Assembly (NCBI GenBank): GCA_014239155.1
Contig: JAAZZQ010000003.1
Location: forward strand, 124,001 to 188,000
Reading direction: 5' to 3'
DNA: 64,000 nt
Origin: Lachnospiraceae bacterium
GTDB lineage: Bacteria > Bacillota > Clostridia > Lachnospirales > Lachnospiraceae
The notes under the pieces: generated by a model
Databases searched by the model: none
What the model saw: the letters and a program-made list of their open reading frames with translations, nothing else
Told to the model about the DNA's origin: nothing
Translations under genes and position numbers: made by a program
Shown: positions 26,277-35,350 of the stretch, piece by piece
Layout of the letters: each line of letters begins with the position of its first letter
Position numbering within the stretch: position 1 is the first letter of the stretch

Positions 26277-27393
26277 TTATTGCGCTGTGCCACTACTTTT
26301 CCACTTTAGATAGGCATTGATAAATCCATCCAATCCACCATCCATTACTGCATCAACATTTCCGGACTCAAAATTCGTTCGGTGATCCTTTACCATAGTA
26401 TATGGTTGCATAACATAGGAACGAATTTGATTTCCCCAGCCAATCTCTTTGACCTCGCCGCGAATATCCGAAAGTTTTTCTGCGTTTGCCTCCTGTTTGA
26501 GCAAAAATAATTTTGCCTTTAACATTTGCATTGCTTTATCTTTATTCTGAAATTGGGAGCGCTCATTCTGGCATTGCACAACGGTGCCTGTTGGAATATG
26601 CGTGATACGAATTGCAGAAGATGTTTTATTAATATGCTGTCCTCCTGCGCCACTGCTTCGATAGGTGTCAATACGCAGATCATCCTCATTGATTTCCACA
26701 TCTAAGTCTTCCTCAATATCCGGCATGACATCAAGAGAGACAAAGGAGGTCTGTCGCTTTCCCTGCGCATTAAATGGCGAAATACGCACAAGTCTATGCA
26801 CTCCCTTTTCAGATTTTAAATATCCATAAGCATTCTCGCCATTCACCTGAAATGTTATCGATTTAATGCCTGCTTCGTCTCCATCCAAAAAATCCAGCAC
26901 ATCAATAGAAAATCCTTTGCGTTCCGCCCATCGTGTATACATACGATAAAGCATTCCTGCCCAGTCACAACTCTCAGTTCCACCAGCACCTGCATTGATT
27001 TTTAAAATTGCATTACATTTATCATACTCCTCTGACAAAAGGGTACTGATGCGCAGTGCCTCAAACGTCTCAATAAATGCGTCCAGTTCTTCACGAATCT
27101 CTGGTATCATCTCAGCATCTTCTGCCTCATACCCCATCTCAATTAACGTCTCAATATCCTCATACTGCGACTGAAGCCTATTACATTGTGTCACTGTATC
27201 TTTAAGCTGTTTTAATTCTTTCATCTGTCCGTTAGAACGTTCCGGATCATCCCAAAATCCGGGGACCTCCATCTCACGCTCTAGCTCTTCAATTCGCCTC
27301 TCCTTATTTGCGAGGTCAAAGTGAATCCCTCACTTCCGCTAATGGACTTTCATATGTTTGTAACTCTTGTTTCATCTGGTCGAGTTCTACCAT
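26277..27393 (-). CDS. prfB: Peptide chain release factor 2 with programmed +1 frameshift
   Basis: Reads UGA and UAA. Translation starts at the ATG at 27393 (AAAAGGTGGTG upstream); the first 25 codons end at CTT TGA, and the rest of the protein continues in the +1 frame from 27317. The slip site CTTTGAC lies at 27315-27321, with AGGGA at 27326-27330 as the internal Shine-Dalgarno-like stimulator. This is the classical autoregulatory frameshift: when RF2 is scarce, the UGA is read slowly and shifting rises. The full product is about 371 residues. SPF (RISPFNAQGKRQTSF) and GGQ (SSGAGGQHINKTSSA) motifs are present. secA ends about 35 bases upstream. Confidence 0.96.
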
Positions 27394-27428
27394 TGCGTTC
27401 ACCACCTTTTAATTTTGCTTTTCATTGT

Positions 27429-29996
27429 TTATGCTTTTCTTCCACAACATTGCTTATACTTCTTTCCACTTCCGCAAGGGCAGGGATCGTTCGGATAAAC
27501 TTTTGCTTCCGCGCGCATTTTAGGACCTTTTTGCAATGTGTCATCCTTATTTGTTCCAGTTACCTTTGCCACTTCCTCACGCTCTACTTTCTGTTCTACC
27601 TTTACATGCAGCAATAAGCGCACTGTATCCTGTTTAATGTTTGCAGTCATAGCATCAAACATTTCATACCCATTCATCTTATATTCCACAAGTGGGTCTC
27701 TCTGACCATACGCTTGTAGACCAACTCCCTGTCGCAATTGATCCATATCATCAATATGGTCCATCCATTTGCGGTCAATCACTTTCAGCAAAATCACGCG
27801 CTCAATTTCTCGAATGCTCTCCGGTTCAGGAAATTCTGCTTCCTTGCTCTCATAAAGCTTGACTGCCTCTTCCTTCAACTGATGTTTTAATCCGTTTTTG
27901 CTCTTTTTGGAAACACGTTCCAAAACGACTGGTCGGATTGGCACAATTGGAAGCAACAGTGTATTCAATTCATTTAAATCCCACTCTTCTGGTTCCATGT
28001 CATCATTGATTGCCGTGTCAACAGAGCTCTCCACAATATCTGTAATCATCTTATAAATTGCGTCACGCATACTCTCGCCATCAAGAACACGACGACGCTC
28101 CTCATAGATAATCTCGCGCTGTTCATTCATAACCTGATCATATTCCAACAGGTTTTTTCTAATGCCAAAGTTATTGCTCTCAATCTTCTTTTGGGCATTT
28201 TCAATGGCGCTTGTCAGCATTTTATGTTCAATCTCCTGCCCCTCTGGAATCCCCAGCGCATTGAACATATTAATAAGACGCTCCGAACCAAACAAACGCA
28301 TAAGATCATCTTCAAGAGAGATATAGAACCGAGACATACCGGGGTCTCCCTGACGACCAGAACGTCCTCGTAACTGATTGTCAATACGTCTTGACTCATG
28401 ACGCTCTGTTCCAATAATCATCAGACCACCAGCAGCTCTCGCTTCCTCGTCAAGCTTAATATCCGTACCACGCCCTGCCATATTAGTAGCAATTGTGACC
28501 GCTCCATGCTGCCCGGCATCCGCCACAATCTCCGCCTCAAGCTCATGAAATTTCGCGTTCAATACCTTGTGCTGAATGCCGCGCCGTGTGAGCATTTTGC
28601 TCAGTTCTTCGCTCGCTTCTATTGTAATTGTACCTACCAGTACAGGTTGTCCTGTAGCATGGGCCTTCTCCACAGCATCTACAATAGCATGCAGCTTTTC
28701 TTTCCTAGTCTTGTACACACTATCTTGATTATCCACACGCACCACTGGGCGATTTGTTGGTACAACAACAACATCCATGCCATAAATATCGCGAAACTCT
28801 TTTTCTTCTGTGAGCGCTGTACCAGTCATTCCACATTTTTTATCAAACTTATTAAAGAAATTCTGGAATGTAATTGTTGCAAGCGTCTTACTTTCACGTT
28901 TTACTTTTACATGCTCTTTTGCCTCAATTGCTTGATGCAGACCATCAGAATAACGACGTCCTGGCATAATACGTCCAGTGAACTCGTCCACAATCAGCAC
29001 CTGATCATCTTTCACCACATAATCCTGATCCCGAAACATTAGATTGTGTGCTCTCAACGCCAAAATAATATTGTGTTGTATTTCTAAGTTTTCAGAATCT
29101 GCAAGATTTTCAATGTGGAAAAAGTTTTCTACATGCTCCACCCCTGCTGCCGTAAGATTTACTACTTTGTCCTTCTCATTGACAATAAAATCGCCTGTCT
29201 CCTCCTGTTCAACGCCCATGACAAAATCCATCTTGGTCATCTCAGGAACGTCCTCACCGCGCTTCATTTGTCTGGCAAGTATATCACACAACTCATAAAG
29301 TTTTGTTGATTTGCTGCTCTGTCCTGATATAATTAGCGGCGTCCTCGCCTCATCAATCAACACAGAGTCAACCTCGTCAATAATGGCATAGTGCAAATCC
29401 CTTAAAACAAGCTGTTCTTTATAGATTACCATATTGTCACGAAGATAGTCAAAACCAAGTTCATTGTTAGTGACATAGGTAATGTCACAATTATATGCCT
29501 CGCGTCTCTCGTCAGGCTTCATATCATTTAACACAACGCCGACTTTCAGACCAAGAAACTGGTGCACTTGTCCCATCCATTCCGCATCTCGCTTTGCCAG
29601 ATAGTCATTAACCGTAACAACATGGACCCCTTTTCCCTCCAACGCATTCAAATATGCCGGAAGCAAAGCTGTCTGTGTCTTACCTTCACCAGTTCTCATC
29701 TCTGCAATGCGCCCCTGATGCAATACAATACCACCAATCAACTGTACCCTGTAATGTTCCTGATTCAGTACACGCCTTGCACCCTCACGCACAACTGCAT
29801 ATGCCTCTGGCAATATATCATCAAGGCTAGTGCCCTCCGCAACTTTCTTTTTAAACACAGCAGTTTTTCCGCGAAGCTCCTCGTCGGTAAGTTTTCCCAT
29901 TTCATCTCGATAACTTTCAATCTTTTTTACAATGGGCTCAATCCTTTTTAATTCGCGTTCACTATGTGTACCAAATACTTTTTCTATAATACTCAT
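27429..29996 (-). CDS. secA: Preprotein translocase ATPase SecA
   Basis: Motor of the Sec secretion pathway. The ATG at 29996 with GGAG 6-7 bases upstream is preferred over a TTG four codons earlier; 855 residues, close to the usual 840-900. Walker A is MRTGEGKTQ near residue 100, Walker B is [15 protein letters not shown], and helicase motif VI lies in [12 protein letters not shown]. The C-terminus ends in the SecB/zinc motif [14 protein letters not shown]. prfB follows, a common firmicute order. Confidence 0.97.
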   Translation of the reverse strand: MSIIEKVFGTHSERELKRIEPIVKKIESYRDEMGKLTDEELRGKTAVFKKKVAEGTSLDDILPEAYAVVREGARRVLNQEHYRVQLIGGIVLHQGRIAEMRTGEGKTQTALLPAYLNALEGKGVHVVTVNDYLAKRDAEWMGQVHQFLGLKVGVVLNDMKPDERREAYNCDITYVTNNELGFDYLRDNMVIYKEQLVLRDLHYAIIDEVDSVLIDEARTPLIISGQSSKSTKLYELCDILARQMKRGEDVPEMTKMDFVMGVEQEETGDFIVNEKDKVVNLTAAGVEHVENFFHIENLADSENLEIQHNIILALRAHNLMFRDQDYVVKDDQVLIVDEFTGRIMPGRRYSDGLHQAIEAKEHVKVKRESKTLATITFQNFFNKFDKKCGMTGTALTEEKEFRDIYGMDVVVVPTNRPVVRVDNQDSVYKTRKEKLHAIVDAVEKAHATGQPVLVGTITIEASEELSKMLTRRGIQHKVLNAKFHELEAEIVADAGQHGAVTIATNMAGRGTDIKLDEEARAAGGLMIIGTERHESRRIDNQLRGRSGRQGDPGMSRFYISLEDDLMRLFGSERLINMFNALGIPEGQEIEHKMLTSAIENAQKKIESNNFGIRKNLLEYDQVMNEQREIIYEERRRVLDGESMRDAIYKMITDIVESSVDTAINDDMEPEEWDLNELNTLLLPIVPIRPVVLERVSKKSKNGLKHQLKEEAVKLYESKEAEFPEPESIREIERVILLKVIDRKWMDHIDDMDQLRQGVGLQAYGQRDPLVEYKMNGYEMFDAMTANIKQDTVRLLLHVKVEQKVEREEVAKVTGTNKDDTLQKGPKMRAEAKVYPNDPCPCGSGKKYKQCCGRKA

Positions 29997-30080
29997 ACGC
30001 GGCTCCAATCATCAAAATCTTTTCGTACCTGCACTGACTGTTTGATTTACATAAAATCACCAGTACACAAACTAAAAGTT

Positions 30081-30109
30081 ATTGTAACAGATAATACTTA
30101 TAAATTCAA
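30081..30109 (-). promoter_or_regulatory. secA promoter candidate
   Basis: On the minus strand TTGAAT (30104-30109), 17 bases, TACAAT (30081-30086), about 85 bases before the secA ATG. Confidence 0.5.
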
Positions 30110-30294
30110 TGATTTTTCAATGAACTTTTTTATAGGAGTTTCTATTTGAAACAATATTTAAAGTTTTGCTGTACAAAAATTGTCCCTCACCCTTGAATCC
30201 TGTTTTTACGAAATCTGCAATTTATGCACATTCCTGATTGATTAAAAATAACAATCCCTTCCTTTGTCAATCATGGAAAACTTTCCAAAAAACC

Positions 30295-30322
30295 TTGAAA
30301 AACACATATTTTTTGATATAAT
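30295..30322 (+). promoter_or_regulatory. Promoter of the SIMPL-domain gene
   Basis: TTGAAA (30295-30300), 16-base spacer, perfect TATAAT (30317-30322). The stretch between the two divergent promoters shows no gene. Confidence 0.6.
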
Positions 30323-30422
30323 AAAAAAGAAAACTTAGATTCTCAAAGTCTTCTATATCTGACGCAAAAGCGGACACATAAAAGATTCTGAGAGACTCTT
30401 AAAGAAAAAAGGAGGAATTATT

Positions 30423-31238
30423 TTGAACGAAAATGAAATTCCAAACGAAGGAGAATCCAAGGCAGCACAAAACCAAGAAAAATCTCGAAAGAAGCTGCTC
30501 TCTACCTCTGTAATCATTGCACTGATTGCAGGCATTTCTGCAATCATCTGTGTCAGCATCTTTTCCGGCAGCCTCACAAACTACAAAAAATATTCTGGCG
30601 GCAGCGGAATCACGGTCACTGGCTCAGCAAGTTGTGATTTTGAGTCTGACCTAATCGTGTGGCGTGGTAGTTTTTCCGCGTATGGTCAAACACCCAAAAC
30701 CGCATACAAATCCATTAAAAGTAATGCCGATGTAATTAAGGATTACTTGCTTGAAAATGGTATAGAAGAATCCGAACTTTCGTTCAGTTCCGTCTCAATT
30801 TCTCAACGTTGGGTCACAGAATACAATAATGATGGAAAACGCATTGGAGAATACTTAGATGGTTACGACCTGTCTCAGACAGTTACGGTGACTTCCGAAG
30901 ATGTCGATAAGGTCGATGCTGTTTCCCGCGATATCACAAAACTTCTTGAAGCAAACATAGAATTTGAATCCGATTCACCAGAATACTACTATACAAAATT
31001 AGATGAACTAAAATTGGATTTAATTGAGCAGGCCACAGCAAATGCAAAAGCGCGAGCCGAAATTATCGCAGATGGCACAAAGTCTCATACCACAAAGCTT
31101 TTAAGTGCCAATCTTGGTGTGTTTCAAATTATTGCGCAAAACTCAAACTCCGAATACAGCTATGGCGGCGCATTTGATACAAGGTCCAGAAACAAAACCG
31201 CTACAATCACTGTAAAATTAAATTACGCTACAAATTAA
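30423..31238 (+). CDS. SIMPL (DUF541) domain membrane-anchored protein
   Basis: 271 residues from a TTG start at 30423; GGAGG sits 7 bases before it and the nearby ATG is out of frame. Residues 25-48 are a hydrophobic anchor (STSVIIALIAGISAIICVSIF). The outside part is a SIMPL domain (ITVTGSASCDFESDLIVWRGSFSAYGQTPKTAY and later AKARAEIIADGTKS...TKLLSANLGVFQI), found in secreted or periplasmic proteins of unknown function. Short monocistronic unit with its own promoter; a repeat block follows the stop. Confidence 0.85.
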   Translation: MNENEIPNEGESKAAQNQEKSRKKLLSTSVIIALIAGISAIICVSIFSGSLTNYKKYSGGSGITVTGSASCDFESDLIVWRGSFSAYGQTPKTAYKSIKSNADVIKDYLLENGIEESELSFSSVSISQRWVTEYNNDGKRIGEYLDGYDLSQTVTVTSEDVDKVDAVSRDITKLLEANIEFESDSPEYYYTKLDELKLDLIEQATANAKARAEIIADGTKSHTTKLLSANLGVFQIIAQNSNSEYSYGGAFDTRSRNKTATITVKLNYATN

Positions 31239-31251
31239 AGAACTGTCATTC

Positions 31252-31425
31252 AAGAATGCCATCGGCATTCTTGCTGCGGTGTGCAGGTCAGCTCCGCCGA
31301 CATATTACGCATTCGCGCACCTGCAATCCTGCCGAATGCTTATCTCAGTCGGAGATTATACTCCCATTGAGGCAAAATTGTATTTTACCCACCTATAAAA
31401 GCGGGAATCTTCTTTGGCTGAGAAT
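31252..31425. repeat. About 175-bp interspersed repeat, copy 2
   Basis: Homologous to 6179-6354 along the whole length. In this copy the terminal stem CTCAGTCGGAG/CTTCTTTGGCTGAG pairs 11 of 11 positions if G-T is allowed; the other copy has two or three mismatches. It begins 14 bases after the SIMPL gene. Confidence 0.75.
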
Positions 31426-31426
31426 C

Positions 31427-31504
31427 GAGTAGGGGAAAAATTTTCCCCCTACTCGCCACGTGACCCGTTAGTGGCATATTTCCTCTGCACGGACCTGTGG
31501 ATAA
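31427..31504. repeat. Composite repeat, copy B: GAGTAGGGG hairpin plus BOX-like unit
   Basis: GAGTAGGGG...CCCCTACTC hairpin then ACGTG...TTAGTGGCATATTTCCTCTGC...GTGGATAA. It directly abuts the 175-bp repeat, so two repeat families have landed side by side, or they form one larger unit. Confidence 0.6.
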
Positions 31505-31541
31505 ATATTTAGAACCAGGCAACTATATGGTCCTTTGTCAT

Positions 31542-32297
31542 TCAAGTATCCACTTTGTGCCCAAACACTCTCTCCACCAACATCAAAAGCAAAAAATAAA
31601 CTGTCAACACCAACGCCCAGACTGCTATTAACACTATATAATTTAATATTTTATATTTTTCATACCGCTCCTCACAAAACATATTCAAAATCTTTTCCTC
31701 ATGCAACTTGTATTCTTCTATATAAGGTGCAAGCAACTTCTTTTCACCGGAATCCATAAATTCAATATACCCTACAGGAAGCTGTACACTCCCAGTAAGA
31801 CAATAGCGCAGATAAACACCATCATCCAGAAATGCCGCTACATAATTCCCATCTGGAAGTTTCACCAAATAATAACGATTAAATAGGTATCGTTTGAAGC
31901 CAGCTTTTTTTCCATATGTATTCCATCGCGTTATACCAGATGATACTAATCGTTTTCCCCTCCTATACTTTGTGTCCATAGCATCACTGCTACTTTTCAA
32001 GCGATATGCTTCTAGCGGAACAATATCCTCTGTCCGAAAAGTGAAATATCCAGTTCCATTAGAATTATTATATTGCTCAATACTGGTTAATTCCGGAATC
32101 CCTTCTCCTGCAGGAAGTCCAGCAAACTGCCTATAATCATAAGAAGCACTTTCAATTTTGTCCTTTCCACATTTCTCCCAAAATAAATCTAGTACAAAAT
32201 TGACTGGAAATACCACTGCCAAATAAGATGCCGTCAATATTACAATTGTTGTGACCACATTGAAAACCACATTTGCTACACTCCATTTTTTCCTCAC
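31542..32297 (-). CDS. Hypothetical two-helix membrane protein
   Basis: 251 residues, family not recognised. Hydrophobic segments at about 11-36 (VVTTIVILTASYLAVVFPVN) and 220-243 (ILNYIVLIAVWALVLTVYFLLL) frame a large polar domain of roughly 180 residues, so both ends probably face the cytoplasm, with the middle domain outside (or the reverse). The middle has YFTFRTEDIVPLEAYR and YLVKLPDGNYVAAFLDDGVYL, suggesting a beta-rich sensor-like fold; this is only an impression. The ATG is at 32297. Monocistronic. Confidence 0.65.
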   Translation of the reverse strand: MRKKWSVANVVFNVVTTIVILTASYLAVVFPVNFVLDLFWEKCGKDKIESASYDYRQFAGLPAGEGIPELTSIEQYNNSNGTGYFTFRTEDIVPLEAYRLKSSSDAMDTKYRRGKRLVSSGITRWNTYGKKAGFKRYLFNRYYLVKLPDGNYVAAFLDDGVYLRYCLTGSVQLPVGYIEFMDSGEKKLLAPYIEEYKLHEEKILNMFCEERYEKYKILNYIVLIAVWALVLTVYFLLLMLVERVFGHKVDT

Positions 32298-32427
32298 ACT
32301 ATCACCTTCTATCAGATTACGGTTCTCTTTATTCCAACAATTTTATAACTTTAAAAGTTGTATCCATTATTATATCGGTCAAAACGCCATCTGTTTAGAG
32401 CAATAATAGACATTTCTTTTACATATC

Positions 32428-33270
32428 CTACAAAATCTGCGAAAGGTAATCATCCACATAGCCGTCTACCAGCCATTTGTTGACTAGTGCTCCACAGAAA
32501 AAAATATACATGCAAAAATACAACCAAATCATTACAATTACAATGCTTGTAAGACTTCCATACATAGAAAACCCACCAAAATAGTCAATGTAGACAGAAA
32601 ATCCAAAAGAATAAAGGGTCCAAAATACAGAAGTTACTACTGCACCCGGATAATGCTCACGCCATGCCATACGATTATTAGGTAGCAGGCTATACATTGT
32701 ACAAAAAACAACCGAAATCATACCCGCCACAAAGACATGGCGTATTCCTCCAAAAATGCGCCACAGATGAGCAGCTGGACCATTGTCTGGAATCATCCAC
32801 CCAGCAAGTGTATTTCCAAAGACAAGCACACCTGCTGAGAGCAAGATAGCAAGCAATAAAAAGATTGTATAAAACGACGCTTTCAATCTTAATAGAAAAT
32901 ATCCTCTTGTCTCGCTCACCTGATAGATATGATTTAGCCCTCTGATTAGCGCTAGAACTCCCTTCGATGCTGACCACACTACTACCACAGCAGAGACAGA
33001 CAGCAAAGTCAAATTGTTTCCATGATAACTATCCACAATTCCAAGCAAAAACTGATAGATTTTCTCTGGGACAACCGCCTGCGATATACTTACCATCTCT
33101 TTTTTATTCATCACATCATGTGGCAACATCCCACTGACAATCAACACCATTGGAATCAAGGACAGGAACAAAAAGAACGCAGCACCAGAAGCATAGGTCC
33201 CCACCTCCACTTCTTGAAAAGCACTGCGTATTTGCTTTTGTAATCCATACAACTTTGTGAAAACAGACAT
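32428..33270 (-). CDS. YihY/BrkB family membrane protein
   Basis: 280 residues with about six hydrophobic segments (near 28-50, 90-110, 130-155, 172-195, 205-225, 235-260). ASGAAFFLFLSLIPMVLI near the N-terminus and YSLLPNNRMAWREHYPGAVVTSVFWTL near 205 are typical of the YihY/BrkB family (formerly annotated as ribonuclease BN). Transport or envelope role is proposed for the family but not proven. It lies 53 bases downstream of the SpoIID-like gene on the same strand. Confidence 0.88.
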   Translation of the reverse strand: MSVFTKLYGLQKQIRSAFQEVEVGTYASGAAFFLFLSLIPMVLIVSGMLPHDVMNKKEMVSISQAVVPEKIYQFLLGIVDSYHGNNLTLLSVSAVVVVWSASKGVLALIRGLNHIYQVSETRGYFLLRLKASFYTIFLLLAILLSAGVLVFGNTLAGWMIPDNGPAAHLWRIFGGIRHVFVAGMISVVFCTMYSLLPNNRMAWREHYPGAVVTSVFWTLYSFGFSVYIDYFGGFSMYGSLTSIVIVMIWLYFCMYIFFCGALVNKWLVDGYVDDYLSQIL

Positions 33271-33323
33271 TTTGGACAGCTCCTTCTCGCCACATCAGAC
33301 ACAGTTCCATATGTCTGTGCGCA

Positions 33324-34772
33324 TCAATCGACTATCTGATACACCATATCGACAGCCTTTATCTCTCCATTATAATAATATGCCAATATCTCTGCGGCGG
33401 TTAATCCTCTCCCCGCAAGTTCTTTGGCACCATTCTGTGACATACCACAGCCATGCCCATATCCCGCGCCATGCAGAATAATCTGTTTTAAAGTATTCCC
33501 TTTTTTTCCACTCTTATCATATATTTTTTCTATGTAAAAATATGCACTCGGCAGTATTTCTCCCATTGTATAACTACTGTTATCATTTCTAATAATAGTA
33601 TCCTTAGCACACCCCAACGCCTGACGAATTACATGCTGGGACATGACACTCACCCGAAAATGTTCTGTCTCAATCATCACTCCTGCCACCATTCCACTTT
33701 TTTTACGACTTAAAATTCGGATATCCTGTATTGCATTCTCATTTTTTAGTTGGTCCGAAGACAGAAATTGTGACCGAATACGAACCTTTTGTGGTTGCGC
33801 ACAAGACAATTGATAAAGCTTCTGTAACAGTTCTTTCACTGCATTTTTATCCAGTGTTCGATGATATTCCCAGCGATACCATGCCTCACAATATTCGATA
33901 TCCGTTTTATTTCCATTATCAATAAACATTTGATAATGCTGCTCTCCCTCCTCACTGTTTGTTGCATAGATTTCTTCACCTGTCTCAATTAGATACGCAT
34001 CCGCTGCTGAAACACTGTCATTCCAGACACTTGCTCCGCCATTGTAACCGCTTGAAGTAGAGTAATAGAAACTCTCTACAATCTCGCCTTTGTAAGTCAG
34101 CACTTGATTTTTTGTCTCGTCCACAGCACGGACAGCGTTTGGTGTCTCCTCACAATTCATATAAACCTGAAATGCAGTGCTGTCATCCATATGTGCCTTC
34201 CACTCTGGGTAGGAATAGCTTTTTTTATGAAAATAGGTGTAAGTTCTTGCACTAATTGCCTGTGCTTTCAGCGCCTCCTCCGGATAAGTAGAAGGCATCT
34301 CACTTGAGACAACACTATAGAGATACTCCTCTACCAAAAGCTCATTAATCACAACAATCCCTTCTGGCACAGCATAACATTCCAACTTTCCCCTATATTG
34401 TGCAGAACAATTTCTATTGATATTCTTAATCTGTAATTTGCTGTCATTCTTTCCTACAATACAAATGGGTTGATTTCCCTCAAAATCTTTGTTGGTTAAA
34501 GTAATTTCTGAATCGTATGGATATTCTGATATTTTACCATTTCGGTCAACAATAATCCCCTCACTACATACAATAGACAGCTTAGTATGATAAATACTCT
34601 GATATCCCTGATTCATAATCAAAACACGAACCTTTTTATCAATGGGTGCTTTCATTGTATTCTCTTCCAGCAGGTTTTGCTGTATGGCATCAGTCTCATT
34701 AAGATTATCTTCTTTGTTATTATTTCTGTTTTTTTCCGTCGTATCTGCAACTAACTTATCATAATTAGGCAA
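33324..34772 (-). CDS. SpoIID/LytB domain protein, 5' end uncertain
   Basis: Peptidoglycan lytic-type protein. The middle and C-terminal parts show the SpoIID signature: SSEMPSTYPEEALKAQAISARTY near residue 157 and LHGAGYGHGCGMSQNGAKELA near 448. 482 residues from the TTG at 34772. The same frame stays open upstream to about 34879 and encodes KKIFIIIIWVIIVIG, a likely signal/anchor segment, but has no ATG, GTG or TTG there. The AGGAGG at 34871-34876 serves an ATG at 34869 that is in another frame and meets TGA after five codons. A lost or gained base would join them; see findings. YihY gene follows. Confidence 0.8.
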   Translation of the reverse strand: MPNYDKLVADTTEKNRNNNKEDNLNETDAIQQNLLEENTMKAPIDKKVRVLIMNQGYQSIYHTKLSIVCSEGIIVDRNGKISEYPYDSEITLTNKDFEGNQPICIVGKNDSKLQIKNINRNCSAQYRGKLECYAVPEGIVVINELLVEEYLYSVVSSEMPSTYPEEALKAQAISARTYTYFHKKSYSYPEWKAHMDDSTAFQVYMNCEETPNAVRAVDETKNQVLTYKGEIVESFYYSTSSGYNGGASVWNDSVSAADAYLIETGEEIYATNSEEGEQHYQMFIDNGNKTDIEYCEAWYRWEYHRTLDKNAVKELLQKLYQLSCAQPQKVRIRSQFLSSDQLKNENAIQDIRILSRKKSGMVAGVMIETEHFRVSVMSQHVIRQALGCAKDTIIRNDNSSYTMGEILPSAYFYIEKIYDKSGKKGNTLKQIILHGAGYGHGCGMSQNGAKELAGRGLTAAEILAYYYNGEIKAVDMVYQIVD

Positions 34773-34980
34773 ATTGGCGCTGCATTGATAGACACCAATT
34801 ACAATGATAACCCATATTATTATGATAAAAATCTTTTTTAAAAACCCTTTGTCATAAAATATGTTCCATTCCTCCTCTTATTATAAAGATAAAACGCCTG
34901 TGTTTAAATTATCTTGTTATTCCTTTACAATACTTTATATTTTATGCACAATTAATATGCACCTATGTACAAAACTGCAC

Positions 34981-35192
34981 AAAAAACAGGGTTGAAAGAA
35001 CCACTGCTTTCAACCCCATTCTTATACCACAAAAGCAGCCTGTTAAGGCTGCCTTGCTTCATTTGTGTATCCCCGAAACGCCGGCTCCTGTATTTTGACT
35101 CCTAGCCAATGCTAGGTGGGCAACCGCAATCTTTCTCGCTGCCTTCCCCTAGCCTAAATGGGGGGCATGACATTGATCAGACAATATAGGAA
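34981..35192 (-). ncRNA. Structured RNA candidate with own promoter and tandem terminators
   Basis: On the minus strand TTGTCA (35221-35226), 17 bases and TTTAAA (35198-35203) predict a start near 35192. The transcript contains a stable hairpin (GCTAGG...GGCAGC...GGTTGCC..CCTAGC), a GC-rich stretch, and ends with GCAGCC/GGCTGC then TTTT (35035-35052) and GGGTTGAAAG/CTTTCAACCC then TGTTTTTT (34989-35016). Length about 210 bases. It lies between the GGDEF gene and the SpoIID-like gene. Length and isolation would suit 6S RNA, or a riboswitch leader, but I cannot match a family. Confidence 0.55.
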
Positions 35193-35350
35193 TCCCGTTT
35201 AAAGTGATGTAGGTTCAAAATGACAAGAGTTATCGCACATTTCAGATTAACTATAGTATACCCCATCGTCACAAAAATATCAACTACTATTCATATTGCA
35301 TCTTTACTAATATTTTACAGAAAATTTTTGCTATTTTACATATAGACATA

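Noticed and set aside
28398-29042. 214-codon plus-strand frame inside secA
   Set aside because: It is the complement of conserved secA codons and lacks protein-like composition.
34981-35192. c-di-GMP or c-di-AMP riboswitch assignment, tempting because of the GGDEF and SpoIID-like neighbours
   Set aside because: The conserved cores of GEMM-I, GEMM-II and ydaO/yuaA types that I can recall are not present.
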